Shown in pieces: positions 1-6,506 of a DNA stretch of 9,336 bases. Source of the DNA: Fimbriimonadaceae bacterium (GTDB taxonomy: Bacteria > Armatimonadota > Fimbriimonadia > Fimbriimonadales > Fimbriimonadaceae); NCBI GenBank assembly GCA_022842565.1, contig JALHPH010000043.1, positions 1-9,336 on the forward strand, in the 5' to 3' direction. A program made the position numbers and the translations under genes. Below the pieces are notes generated by a model that saw only the letters and a program-made list of their open reading frames with translations, was not told the origin of the DNA and did no database searches. Each line of letters starts with the position of its first letter. Position 1 is the first letter of the stretch.

Positions 1-59
1 CTGACTGCCATTGATTTCCATCCTAATGTGATGATCGGTTACTGGTGCCAAAACTGGAG

Positions 60-92
60 AAAAAAAGCCCGCTCCCTTTGGGGGAAGCGGGC
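60..92 (-). terminator. Intrinsic terminator of the ECF sigma gene
   Basis: A 7-bp GC-rich stem (67-73 with 86-92, GCCCGCT/AGCGGGC) is extended by a further CCC/GGG pairing around one bulged base. A run of seven A on the plus strand (60-66) becomes seven U at the 3' end of a minus-strand transcript. It lies 45 bases after the stop codon of the minus-strand sigma gene. Stem plus U-tract in this orientation is the classic Rho-independent arrangement, so the sigma gene is probably transcribed alone. Confidence 0.85.
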
Positions 93-136
93 GAGTTGGG
101 TAGGTTGTGCTTGCGTTTGTTTTGGGTTGTTTGCTG

Positions 137-745
137 TTAGAAGTCGTTTTGGTCGAAGATTCGGCCACGGGTGATGAGAACTTCGCGCAGGAGCCGTCGG
201 CCACGGTGAATTCGTGATCGCACGGTACCGACCGTCGTGTTCTGTGCGTCCGCAATTTCTGCATAGCTCATCTGTTCGAGATCGCAAAGGATCAGCGCCG
301 TGCGGTAAACATCAGGCAGTTCCTTAAGAGCGGCGTGCACTTCGTTGGCAAAATCAGCCTTCTCTGCGTGGATGCCAGGGCTCATCGACTCGTCGGGAAT
401 CGGGATTTCTTGGATCTCGCCGTCCGAAGGACTCATCATCGAGTTCAGAGATTCCGCCTTTCGTATCGGGTTATCGCGGCGTCGATTGTCCAGATATGCG
501 CGCTGCATGATGCGAAGCAGCCAGTTCAGGAACGGGCGGCCCGGCATGTAGCTGTCGTATCCCTTCCAGGCCTTGACCAGCGTATCCTGCACCAGATCCT
601 CGGCTTCGGCCGAGTTGCGCGTGATTTGCAGAGCCATCGCATAGGCCCGTCGGCGGCTCAGCCCGACCAAGTGCTGGAACTGGCGCGAGTCCAGTTCCGA
701 TCGGTCGAGTGGCTTCCGGCTATTGAGCTGTGCTTGGGTCTCCAT
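137..745 (-). CDS. ECF-type RNA polymerase sigma factor (orphan)
   Basis: This is a 202-residue sigma-70 family protein of the extracytoplasmic-function class, which would redirect RNA polymerase to a stress or envelope regulon. Region 2 spans about residues 28-92, with the ECF pattern AEDLVQDTLVKAW (48-60) and the promoter-melting segment FLNWLLRIMQRAYLDNRRR. A variable linker of about 40 residues follows. Region 4 (about 133-190) contains ALKELPDVYRTALIL and the helix-turn-helix MSYAEIADAQNTTVGTVRSR (159-178). The frame stays open to an ATG at 802, but I start at the internal ATG at 745. It is preceded by the purine-rich GAAGAGAG, and the extra 19 upstream residues (MMELLRNSSS...) resemble no sigma N-terminus and would cover the probable promoter. 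No anti-sigma gene is adjacent: a terminator follows, and the divergent neighbour is a receiver-like protein. The ECF class is certain; the subgroup and signal are unknown. Confidence 0.93.
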   Translation of the reverse strand: METQAQLNSRKPLDRSELDSRQFQHLVGLSRRRAYAMALQITRNSAEAEDLVQDTLVKAWKGYDSYMPGRPFLNWLLRIMQRAYLDNRRRDNPIRKAESLNSMMSPSDGEIQEIPIPDESMSPGIHAEKADFANEVHAALKELPDVYRTALILCDLEQMSYAEIADAQNTTVGTVRSRIHRGRRLLREVLITRGRIFDQNDF

Positions 746-761
746 ATTCTCTCTTCGTCCT

Positions 762-797
762 ATATTACTATATGATGATGAGTTGCGCAAGAGTTCC
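762..797 (-). promoter_or_regulatory. Candidate promoter(s) of the orphan ECF sigma gene
   Basis: Two overlapping readings exist on the minus strand. An ECF-style promoter would have -35 GGAACT (797-792), a 16-base spacer and TCATAT (775-770), close to the GGAACTT-N16-TCTGA form known for RpoE-type factors. That would fit autoregulation. A housekeeping-style promoter would have TTGCGC (790-785), a 17-base spacer and TAATAT (767-762). Both would start transcription shortly before the purine-rich ribosome site at 749-756. The -35 of the second reading lies inside the 8-base palindrome TTGCGCAA (783-790), midway between two divergent genes, so this could also be an operator. Assigned by eye only. 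Confidence 0.35.
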
Positions 798-858
798 ATC
801 ACTGATTGATTATGTTAAATCTCGCGCAGCTCTTGAGGGGTAAAGTCGAAATACTGGC

Positions 859-1224
859 ATGAAGTTCCTTTTAGTGACCAAAGAGGATGCGATCGTTGAA
901 GCTGCCCGCAAGGCCTACGGCACCCATTACGAGCTTCGCCATTGTCAGTCCTGGGAAGAAGCCCTCGAAAAAGCGGAGGGGGTGGACCTTATGTTTGTGG
1001 ACCTCATCGCCACACTTCGCGAGGAAGGGCGTATTCAGGGTTACGAGGATTTCGCTCACGCCAAGATGGCGCACGAAGTCGCGGCGGCCATCCCGCTCGT
1101 TGTCATCGCCGCCCCACCCGAGTACGAACTAGACGCCATGGTCGGCTGGCCCAATTTTGTTTTTGCCATGGTGAAGCGCCCCATCACCGACCGGTTTTTC
1201 CGAATGGCCTCGGGCTGGGTCTAG
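859..1224 (+). CDS. Degenerate receiver (CheY-like) domain protein
   Basis: This is a 121-residue single-domain protein that I read as a stand-alone response-regulator receiver fold. Strand 1 is MKFLLVT, followed by an acidic pair E9-D10 where receivers carry theirs. Strand 3 is VDLMFVDL with D48 at the usual phosphoacceptor place. Strand 4 is IPLVVIAAP, and strand 5 is FVFAMVKRPI with K106 matching the conserved lysine of the KP motif. Departures from the family are alanine 84 where Thr/Ser is usual and a longer polar loop after D48 (REEGRIQGYEDF). There is no output domain. It starts 114 bases from a divergent ECF sigma gene and ends 42 bases before uvrC on the same strand, so it may be transcribed with uvrC. 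The ATG at 859 is the only ATG near the start, because a TAA lies in frame at 841-843. The nearest Shine-Dalgarno-like GAGGGG (835-840) is 18 bases away, which is too far. The fold assignment is an inference; the gene itself is well supported. Confidence 0.72.
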   Translation: MKFLLVTKEDAIVEAARKAYGTHYELRHCQSWEEALEKAEGVDLMFVDLIATLREEGRIQGYEDFAHAKMAHEVAAAIPLVVIAAPPEYELDAMVGWPNFVFAMVKRPITDRFFRMASGWV

Positions 1225-1266
1225 GCCCAAGGCGACGGCTCGGGCTCACCCGACGTTGAAAGATTC

Positions 1267-3180
1267 ATGCGCCGCATGCTGACCGAAACGGTCCAAGAGC
1301 AACTCAAGCGCCTTCCCATCAGTCCCGGTTGCTATATCTATCGGGGCGAGGACGGCGGCGTACTCTACGTCGGCAAGGCGATCAACCTGCGTTCGCGCGT
1401 GCGCAGCTATTTTCAACCGAGTGCCAAGCACGGCATCCGCATTGAGAGGCTGGTTTCGAAAATTCACAACGTCGAATGGATCGTGGTGGATTCCGAGGTC
1501 GAGGCCCTGGTGCTCGAATGCAACCTCATCAAGGAACACCGCCCGCCTTTCAACGTGCGCATGCGGGATGATAAATCCTATCCCTACATCGTCATCACGA
1601 ACGAGAAATTCCCGCGCGTGCTCTTCACTCGTCGGAGCATGCGGCAAAAAGGAGCGCAGTACTTTGGGCCGTTCACTAATGTGTGGTCGGTACGCGAGAC
1701 GCTCGATCTGCTGCACAAGACCTTCCCGCTAATCCCGTGCGGCAAGAGCTGGAGCGGAAAAGAGGAGCAGCGGCCGTGCCTTTATCACCACATGGGGCAG
1801 TGCATGGCACCATGCGCGGGGCTCAGCGACCAGACCGAGTACAAGGCTGTGGTCGGAAAAGTCGCGGCGTTCTTGCAGGGGCGTCATGATGGTCTCGTCG
1901 AGGACATGCAGCGCGATATGCACGAAGCCAGCGAGAACCTGAACTTCGAAAAGGCGGCGCTGCTTCGCGACCGAATCAAGTCGGTCGAGAACCTCCTTTC
2001 CCGGCAGAAGGTCATGAGCGAGGACGGGGAGGATCGCGACATCGTCGCGGTGGTGAAGGATGATCGCGGCGCTGCGGTTCAGATGCTCTATGTTCGAAAC
2101 GGCAAGCTGATCGGTACGCGGCAGTTCGTGCTGGACGGATCGGGCGATGCCACACCCGCCGAAGCGGTGCAAGAATTTGTGAAGCAATACTACGCGCAAG
2201 CGAGCGACCTTCCGCGCGAAGTGCTGCTGCCGGTCGAAATCGAGGAGCGGGCGGTGGTGCAGCAATGGCTGCGTACACGGCGTGGCTCGGCGGTGACGGT
2301 GGAAGTGCCGCGCGGTGGCGACCGTCTCAGGCTAGTGGAAATGGCCGCTCTGAACGCCGAACAGGCGCTAGCCAGCTACCGGCTCCAAATCGAGTCAAAG
2401 GATGCCTGGGCCGAGGAATCTCTTGGCCAGCTGGCCGAGGTCTTGAGTCTGCCGCAGCTTCCTGTTCGCATCGAGGGCTACGACATATCCAACATTCAGG
2501 GCACTGCCCCGGTCGGATCGATGGTGGTCACGGAGCGCGGTGAAGCGGTGAACAAGGAGTATCGCCGATTCAAGGTCCGCTACCATCCGGAAAGTCCGAA
2601 CGACTTCGCGATGATGCACGAGGTGATTACTCGACGGCTTAGGGCCTATCTGGACGGCGACGCCAAGTTCGCCGCGCTCCCCGATCTCATCATGATCGAC
2701 GGCGGGCGGGGCCAGCTGAGCGCAGCACTGCGCGCACGCGATGCGCTGGGGCTCACGGTACCCATGGTCGGGCTGGCCAAGCGGATGGAGTTGGTCATCG
2801 TCCCGCACCAGGTGGGAAACGTGGCGGCGGATGCCCCGGTCGATCGGTATGGGGAGTACACCTATGAAGGGGGCGCGGACGCTTACGTGTACACCGATTT
2901 GGAGTTGCCACTTGGATCGCCGGGGCTGCTATTGCTGCGCAAACTTCGCGACGAAGCCCACCGCTTTGCGCTCTCTTTCCACCGAAAAATCAGGGAGAAG
3001 CGGGCCACTGGCTCGGTGTTGGACGAAATCCCTGGCGTGGGTCCCCGCCGCAGGCGAATGTTGCTACGCACCTTTGGCAGTATTGAGGGCATTCGGCGCG
3101 CCACTGTGCCCGAAATCGCCGCTGTGCCGACCATGACGGTCACACTCGCGGAGCGGATTCACGGCGTGCTTAACGAGTAG
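1267..3180 (+). CDS. uvrC: Excinuclease ABC subunit C (UvrC)
   Basis: This is UvrC, 637 residues (family about 600), which joins the UvrB-DNA complex in nucleotide excision repair and makes the 3' and 5' incisions around a lesion. The N-terminal GIY-YIG nuclease (about 17-100) shows GCY (21-23), YVGKA (34-38) and the residues that correspond to the known active site: Y34, R44, Y48 and E84. Cysteines 158, 171, 179 and 183 match the four-cysteine set reported to bind a [4Fe-4S] cluster in this family. The UVR motif that contacts UvrB lies at about 207-242 (NFEKAALLRDRI). The RNase H-like nuclease has D406 (GYDISNIQG), D478 (MIDGGRGQL) and H565 (RDEAHRFA). A helix-hairpin-helix pair (about 585-635, IPGVGPRRRRMLL) binds DNA. 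The start at 1267 has GAAAGA three bases upstream; an ATG at 1276 is the alternative. The gene is intact. Its last 11 bases overlap the end of the convergent Fe-S carrier gene. Confidence 0.98.
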   Translation: MRRMLTETVQEQLKRLPISPGCYIYRGEDGGVLYVGKAINLRSRVRSYFQPSAKHGIRIERLVSKIHNVEWIVVDSEVEALVLECNLIKEHRPPFNVRMRDDKSYPYIVITNEKFPRVLFTRRSMRQKGAQYFGPFTNVWSVRETLDLLHKTFPLIPCGKSWSGKEEQRPCLYHHMGQCMAPCAGLSDQTEYKAVVGKVAAFLQGRHDGLVEDMQRDMHEASENLNFEKAALLRDRIKSVENLLSRQKVMSEDGEDRDIVAVVKDDRGAAVQMLYVRNGKLIGTRQFVLDGSGDATPAEAVQEFVKQYYAQASDLPREVLLPVEIEERAVVQQWLRTRRGSAVTVEVPRGGDRLRLVEMAALNAEQALASYRLQIESKDAWAEESLGQLAEVLSLPQLPVRIEGYDISNIQGTAPVGSMVVTERGEAVNKEYRRFKVRYHPESPNDFAMMHEVITRRLRAYLDGDAKFAALPDLIMIDGGRGQLSAALRARDALGLTVPMVGLAKRMELVIVPHQVGNVAADAPVDRYGEYTYEGGADAYVYTDLELPLGSPGLLLLRKLRDEAHRFALSFHRKIREKRATGSVLDEIPGVGPRRRRMLLRTFGSIEGIRRATVPEIAAVPTMTVTLAERIHGVLNE

Positions 3181-3514
3181 TTGTTTTCGGGGTGAAACTG
3201 GTGCCGCAACCGCAGCTTTGGGCTGCGTTGGGGTTCTGAAAAGCAAACGCCCCGCCAATGAGGTTGCCGGTAAACACAAGCTCTGCGCCTTGTAAAAACG
3301 CGGCGGACTTTTCATCGCACACCACTTCTGCGCCGTCGTGGGTCACCGAGAGGTCGCTGGGAAGCCGACGGGAATCGACCTTGAAAACATATTCAAACCC
3401 AGAGCAGCCGCCGCCTTTCACGCCGACTCGCAGAAATGCCCCTGGCTCGCCCTTGCGTGCCAAAAGCGCTTTGATGCGCTCCCAAACTGCCGGTTGAATC
3501 GTGATGGGAAACAT
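3170..3514 (-). CDS. A-type iron-sulfur carrier protein (HesB/IscA/SufA/ErpA family)
   Basis: This 114-residue cytoplasmic protein carries Fe-S clusters, or iron for them, to apoproteins. It has the three invariant cysteines of the family: C37 in VGVKGGGCSGFEY, and C101 and C103 in SCGCGTSF near the C-terminus. Length and layout are normal. An extra cysteine at 66 is not a family feature. The open frame extends upstream, but I start at 3514 because that ATG shares a base with the stop codon of the Rrf2 gene (TGATG). This is a typical translational-coupling junction, and the protein then begins MFPITIQPAVWERIKALL as A-type carriers do. It is the third gene of a SufT-Rrf2-carrier block. Its 3' end overlaps uvrC tail to tail, and I see no strong terminator after it. 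Whether it is IscA-, SufA- or ErpA-like cannot be settled by eye. Confidence 0.95.
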   Translation of the reverse strand: MFPITIQPAVWERIKALLARKGEPGAFLRVGVKGGGCSGFEYVFKVDSRRLPSDLSVTHDGAEVVCDEKSAAFLQGAELVFTGNLIGGAFAFQNPNAAQSCGCGTSFTPKTTTR

Positions 3515-4035
3515 CAGGACTTGCTTGCGGGTTCCAGGGTCGACCCGTTCTTGCAGCATCCGTTCATGCTGCCATTGCGGTGCTCAAGCGACGATAGCTC
3601 GATCGTGCCCGCGTCGCTGGTGCCTCGCACCACTTGGTCCAAAGTGATCCGGTTTAGCACGCCGTCGATAGCGTCTTGAACCTGCGTCCAGAGCGGCTTG
3701 AGTCGGCAATTCATGTTGAGATGAACGCACTCGTCACCGAGTCCAGCGTGCTTGGAGCAGAAGGTTTCGTCGTAGACGCGGCCACCGAGGACCGTCAAAA
3801 TTTCACCAATCACCATTTCCTGTGACGGTTTGGCGAGCTGGTAGCCACCGATATGACCGCGCGTGCTGCGGACCAAACCCGCTTGGCGCATGATGGTCAT
3901 GAGCTTGGCGATATGTGGTTGGCTCAGGTTCTCATGTTCGGCGAGCTCCGGAATGGTCATTGCGCCCTGTGGACCTCGAGACGCGATGGCGACCAGACAC
4001 CTTAACCCGCATTCTTCTAAAGCACTCAATTTCAT
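3514..4035 (-). CDS. Rrf2/IscR-type transcriptional regulator, probably Fe-S sensing
   Basis: This 173-residue DNA-binding regulator has an N-terminal winged helix (about 1-75). It includes the recognition region LSQPHIAKLMTIMRQAGLV (37-55) and the wing RGHIGGYQLAKP (59-70), typical of Rrf2 proteins. Three cysteines follow at 93, 103 and 110 (spacing C-X9-C-X6-C), in the place where IscR holds its [2Fe-2S] cluster with tighter spacing (C-X5-C-X5-C). It therefore probably reads Fe-S or redox status and controls the flanking Fe-S genes. The C-terminal tail carries a further Cys-Cys pair (160-161) and looks disordered. It lies 49 bases after the SufT gene and is coupled by TGATG to the A-type carrier gene. 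The start at 4035 is the first residue of the canonical MKLSALEECGLRCL opening. Membership of the family is clear; the ligand is inferred. Confidence 0.93.
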   Translation of the reverse strand: MKLSALEECGLRCLVAIASRGPQGAMTIPELAEHENLSQPHIAKLMTIMRQAGLVRSTRGHIGGYQLAKPSQEMVIGEILTVLGGRVYDETFCSKHAGLGDECVHLNMNCRLKPLWTQVQDAIDGVLNRITLDQVVRGTSDAGTIELSSLEHRNGSMNGCCKNGSTLEPASKS

Positions 4036-4055
4036 GATCTCTATAATCTATACCA
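4036..4055 (-). promoter_or_regulatory. AT-rich tandem element upstream of the Rrf2 gene
   Basis: Just upstream of the Rrf2 start codon the minus strand reads TATAGAT then TATAGAG (4052-4039), two near-identical heptamers in a row inside GC-rich surroundings. It contains several -10-like hexamers, for example TATAGA, and GATTAT seven bases from the ATG. No convincing -35 is visible. It could be a -10 region giving a very short or absent leader, or a binding site for the regulator itself. Based on composition and repeat only. Confidence 0.3.
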
Positions 4056-4084
4056 GAAAGTGTGGTTGGATTCCCCTTGTTCTG

Positions 4085-4465
4085 TTAAAGCAGGCCTAAA
4101 TCCAGGCGAATATGTTCGGGGATGCGGTCAATGGTGAACGGCGGATCCCAAACCAGGTCGACTTTGCTCGACCGAACACCAGGCACGCCCGCGACGGCAT
4201 TCTCCACATCGACGGGCAAGCTTTCAGCGACCGGGCAAGCGGGGCTCGTCAGAGTCATGGTCACCACGGCGGCCGCCTCCGGGCTGATGTCCACCTCGTA
4301 AATCAGCCCAAGATCGTAGATGTTGCAGGGAATCTCCGGGTCGAAAATCTGCCGGAGAGCCTCGATCACTTCGGATTCCAACACCGAAATCTGGATGGCG
4401 TTTAGGCGTTGCGGGGGTTCGACGGGCAGGGTTGGATCGATCTTTTCGGGCATGGGCCGCTGCAT
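4085..4465 (-). CDS. sufT: SufT / MIP18-family (DUF59) Fe-S cluster assembly protein
   Basis: This 126-residue cytoplasmic protein belongs to the DUF59 family, whose SufT branch assists maturation of Fe-S proteins. Diagnostic segments are FDPEIPCNIYDLGLIYEVDI (41-60), TLTSPACPVAESL (71-83) with the conserved cysteine at 77, and the C-terminal VWDPPFTIDRIPEHIRLDLGLL (105-126), all in family order. Cysteine 47 after DPEIP, where Val is common, is a small oddity. It lies 28 bases after the glycosyltransferase stop and 49 bases before the Rrf2 gene. Together with the A-type carrier this makes a compact Fe-S maturation set, but there is no cysteine desulfurase, scaffold or SufBCD in the window. 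The start is either 4465 or the ATG at 4453; neither has a Shine-Dalgarno site. A TAGAAT hexamer sits ten bases before the second, which makes that one attractive. Confidence 0.92.
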   Translation of the reverse strand: MQRPMPEKIDPTLPVEPPQRLNAIQISVLESEVIEALRQIFDPEIPCNIYDLGLIYEVDISPEAAAVVTMTLTSPACPVAESLPVDVENAVAGVPGVRSSKVDLVWDPPFTIDRIPEHIRLDLGLL

Positions 4466-4493
4466 TCTACGTCGAAACGCGGAGCAGCGTGAC

Positions 4494-5594
4494 CTATACT
4501 GCCTGGGCAGAGGGCTGTTTAGCAGTTTGTGGGGCCTTTTGAACGCCCACGAGGTTGCGGTAGAACTGCTGCGCCACCACTGGCCAGCGGTACTCCTGGG
4601 CGTGGGCGATGCACCGCTCGGGCCGACCCTCGCTCAGCGCCCTCGGAATCGCGAGGGCCAAATCCTCATTCAACGCGCCGACTCCGGTCTCGGTGATCAG
4701 ATCGATCGGGCCCGGCGAGGGAGTAGCAGCCACTGGCGTCCCGCTCGCCATCGCCTCCAAAATCACCTGGCCAAACGTATCGGTGCGGCTCGGAAAGACG
4801 ACCAGATCGAGGTCCGAATAAATCTGGGCCAACTCCTCGCCCTCCTTAAAGCCGAGCCATTTGGCCGCAGGGTATTTGGCGCGCAGAGCTTCTCGGGCGG
4901 GACCATCGCCCACGATCACCTTGGTGCCGGGGGCCTTGCATTCCAAGAATGCTTCGATTCCTTTTTCGTAGCTCACACGTCCGACGTAACCCATCACCGG
5001 TCCATCACCAAGCGGCGCACCCTTCGGACGGGGATAAAACCGACTGAGATCGACGCCCCGCGAAAAGAGGGTGGTCCGTTTGATGCCGTGCTTCGCCAAT
5101 TGCGCTTGCATGCTAGGTGTGGGCACCATGACGGCGCGCGATGGGCCATGGAACCATCGCATGAACTGCCACGTCATCGGCTGGGGAACTCTGGCCAGCG
5201 CCCACATGTAGCTGGGCCAATGGGTGTGGAATGAGGTGGTGAATTGCCAACGTCGGCGGCGGCAATAGGCGCGCCCCGCAAGCCCGAGCGGACCCTCGGT
5301 CGCGATGTGGATGGCGTCTGGCTGGAACGCCTGAATGCGCTCGGCAACAATTTTGCGGCGCGGGAGCGCTAACCGCACCTCGGAATAGAACGGATTGTGT
5401 GTGGTTGGGAATGTGGACGGCTCGATGAGCTCGACTTCGACCCCCAATTGCCTCAGCTCGCGCAGGACGTTCTGATAGCAACGAACCACGCCGTTGATTT
5501 GTGGCTCCCAGGCATCCGTGACCAAGAGCACGCGACGGATGGCCCCAGAAAGCTGTGGTTTGCCTTTCATCTTTTGCGTGAATTGACTCGCCAT
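4494..5594 (-). CDS. GT4-family glycosyltransferase (MgtA/SQD2-like)
   Basis: This 366-residue GT-B fold retaining glycosyltransferase probably transfers a hexose or mannose from a nucleotide sugar to a lipid or glycan at the inner face of the membrane. The N-terminal acceptor domain has VLLVTDAWEPQINGVVR (22-38) and FTTSFHTHWPSY (118-129). The C-terminal donor domain has GYVGRVSYEKGIEAFL (202-217) with R206 and K211, VGDGP (228-232), and FPSRTDTFGQVILEAMASG (267-285), the EX7E motif with Asp272 replacing the first Glu. This SRTDTFG form is typical of GT4 enzymes such as the GDP-mannose-dependent alpha-mannosyltransferase MgtA and the sulfoquinovosyltransferase SQD2. The donor sugar cannot be read from sequence. 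There is no membrane segment, and the tail (about 352-366) is Gln/Ala-rich. The start at 5594 gives about 18 residues before strand 1; an ATG at 5570 is also possible, and neither has a good ribosome site. Confidence 0.93.
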   Translation of the reverse strand: MASQFTQKMKGKPQLSGAIRRVLLVTDAWEPQINGVVRCYQNVLRELRQLGVEVELIEPSTFPTTHNPFYSEVRLALPRRKIVAERIQAFQPDAIHIATEGPLGLAGRAYCRRRRWQFTTSFHTHWPSYMWALARVPQPMTWQFMRWFHGPSRAVMVPTPSMQAQLAKHGIKRTTLFSRGVDLSRFYPRPKGAPLGDGPVMGYVGRVSYEKGIEAFLECKAPGTKVIVGDGPAREALRAKYPAAKWLGFKEGEELAQIYSDLDLVVFPSRTDTFGQVILEAMASGTPVAATPSPGPIDLITETGVGALNEDLALAIPRALSEGRPERCIAHAQEYRWPVVAQQFYRNLVGVQKAPQTAKQPSAQAV

Positions 5595-5625
5595 AAATGG
5601 TTTACGAGATGGCGGGTCGCCAACG

Positions 5626-5655
5626 ATGCTAGTTTTTATAATCCAGAATTGTTAA
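5626..5655 (-). promoter_or_regulatory. Candidate promoter before the glycosyltransferase
   Basis: On the minus strand, TTAACA (5655-5650, five of six matches to TTGACA) is followed after 18 bases by TAGCAT (5631-5626, four of six matches to TATAAT). The region is AT-rich between GC-rich genes. The -35 overlaps the stop codon of the upstream esterase. If real, the glycosyltransferase and Fe-S genes can be transcribed apart from the two secreted-protein genes. Confidence 0.28.
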
Positions 5656-6506
5656 CGGACCGGAAACAAATACTGGAACGCGCTGGGCAATCGGCGCGCC
5701 CAAGCGTCCTCACTGTGCTCGCCGCGCGGTTCGATGGTCGCACGGAAATCGCGCCCGGGACGCCAGCCGTTTTTCCGGAGGGTTTGCTCGAAAGCCCAGA
5801 ATTGGGAGGGCGTGTCGGGACCCTCGTTGCCGCCGGTATCCAGCCACATTTTCACGTCGGGCCGCGGTCGAAGCGCTTCATAAACCTTCTGCATGTGTCC
5901 TTCGCCGACCCACAAGGACGGCGACATCACCATGAGCTTGCCGAAGGTTTTGCTGCGCGTTACTCCCGCGTGAAGGGTAATGATTCCGCCGAAAGAGGAA
6001 CCGCCCAATCCGGTGGTACTGGGTCCGGGTTTTGTCCGGTAGGTACGGTCGATGTAGGGCTTTAACTCGTCGGCGACAAAGACCAGATAGGGGTCCGCTT
6101 GCCCGCCCATTTTGCTACCACCACGAGTGATGGAGACCGGGAGATACTCGTCCGCTCGCTTGACTTCGGCGTTGGCGATTCCCACGATGATAATGGGCTC
6201 CATCAGACCGGCTTCCACCAACATCTCGGCGGTCTCATCGGCGCGCCATTCGCGGTTGGGCAGGAAGCTGGTTGCACCGTCGAAAACGTTCTGCCCATCG
6301 TGAAGATACATCACTGGGAAGCGTCGATTGCGATCGGTCTTATAGGCACGGGGTTTATAAACCCACACGCGGCGGGTGTTGCCCAGGGTCTTGCTTGCGA
6401 CGGCAGGGATGAATTCGATATCGCCTGAAAGACTCGCGACGCGCGCGGGGGTGGCGGGCTGGGCTTGGCCCAGCAAAGCGGTTGTGAGCAAAAGCAGTGA
6501 AGTCAT
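5652..6506 (-). CDS. Secreted alpha/beta-hydrolase esterase (esterase D/Fes-like)
   Basis: This 284-residue putative serine esterase belongs to the family that includes esterase D, feruloyl esterases and enterochelin esterases. It begins with a hydrophobic signal peptide (MTSLLLLTTALLGQAQPA), so it is exported. Landmarks, numbered from this start, are RRVWVYKP (45-52), the family signature YLHDGQNVFDGATSF (67-81), the nucleophile elbow GLGGSSFGG (166-174) with Ser171, an acid in LDTGGNEG (Asp223), and the histidine in EPRGEHSEDAWARRLP (His264). The triad is thus complete. The frame extends 14 codons further upstream, but the ATG at 6506 is preferred: it overlaps the DUF1287 stop as ATGA, and only this start puts the signal peptide at the N-terminus. 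The two genes are therefore probably co-translated. The substrate is unknown; a polysaccharide ester or siderophore-like ester is possible, but nothing nearby decides. Confidence 0.9.
   Translation of the reverse strand: MTSLLLLTTALLGQAQPATPARVASLSGDIEFIPAVASKTLGNTRRVWVYKPRAYKTDRNRRFPVMYLHDGQNVFDGATSFLPNREWRADETAEMLVEAGLMEPIIIVGIANAEVKRADEYLPVSITRGGSKMGGQADPYLVFVADELKPYIDRTYRTKPGPSTTGLGGSSFGGIITLHAGVTRSKTFGKLMVMSPSLWVGEGHMQKVYEALRPRPDVKMWLDTGGNEGPDTPSQFWAFEQTLRKNGWRPGRDFRATIEPRGEHSEDAWARRLPSAFQYLFPVR

Noticed and set aside
1..21. Possible minus-strand gene start (ATG at 21 or 11, after AGGATGG) leaving the left edge
   Set aside because: Only about seven codons are visible, too few to support a gene.
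1..168. A plus-strand frame open from the left edge
   Set aside because: It would run through the terminator hairpin into the antisense of the sigma gene, and its translation resembles no protein I know.
335..775. A 146-codon plus-strand frame opposite the orphan sigma gene
   Set aside because: It is antisense to conserved sigma regions 2 and 4, with a composition (Arg/His/Val rich) typical of shadow frames.
1214..1231. Short inverted repeat TGGG/CCCA around the stop of the receiver-like gene
   Set aside because: The stem is too short and there is no U-tract; probably chance.
3211..3227. Small hairpin CGCAGC/GCTGCG just after uvrC
   Set aside because: It lies within the coding region of the Fe-S carrier (its Cys-Gly-Cys segment) and is not followed by a T-rich tract.
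4320..5234. A 304-codon open frame on the plus strand opposite the glycosyltransferase and SufT genes
   Set aside because: The minus-strand genes carry full family motifs over the same bases. The plus-strand translation has no recognisable domain and looks like a codon-bias shadow.
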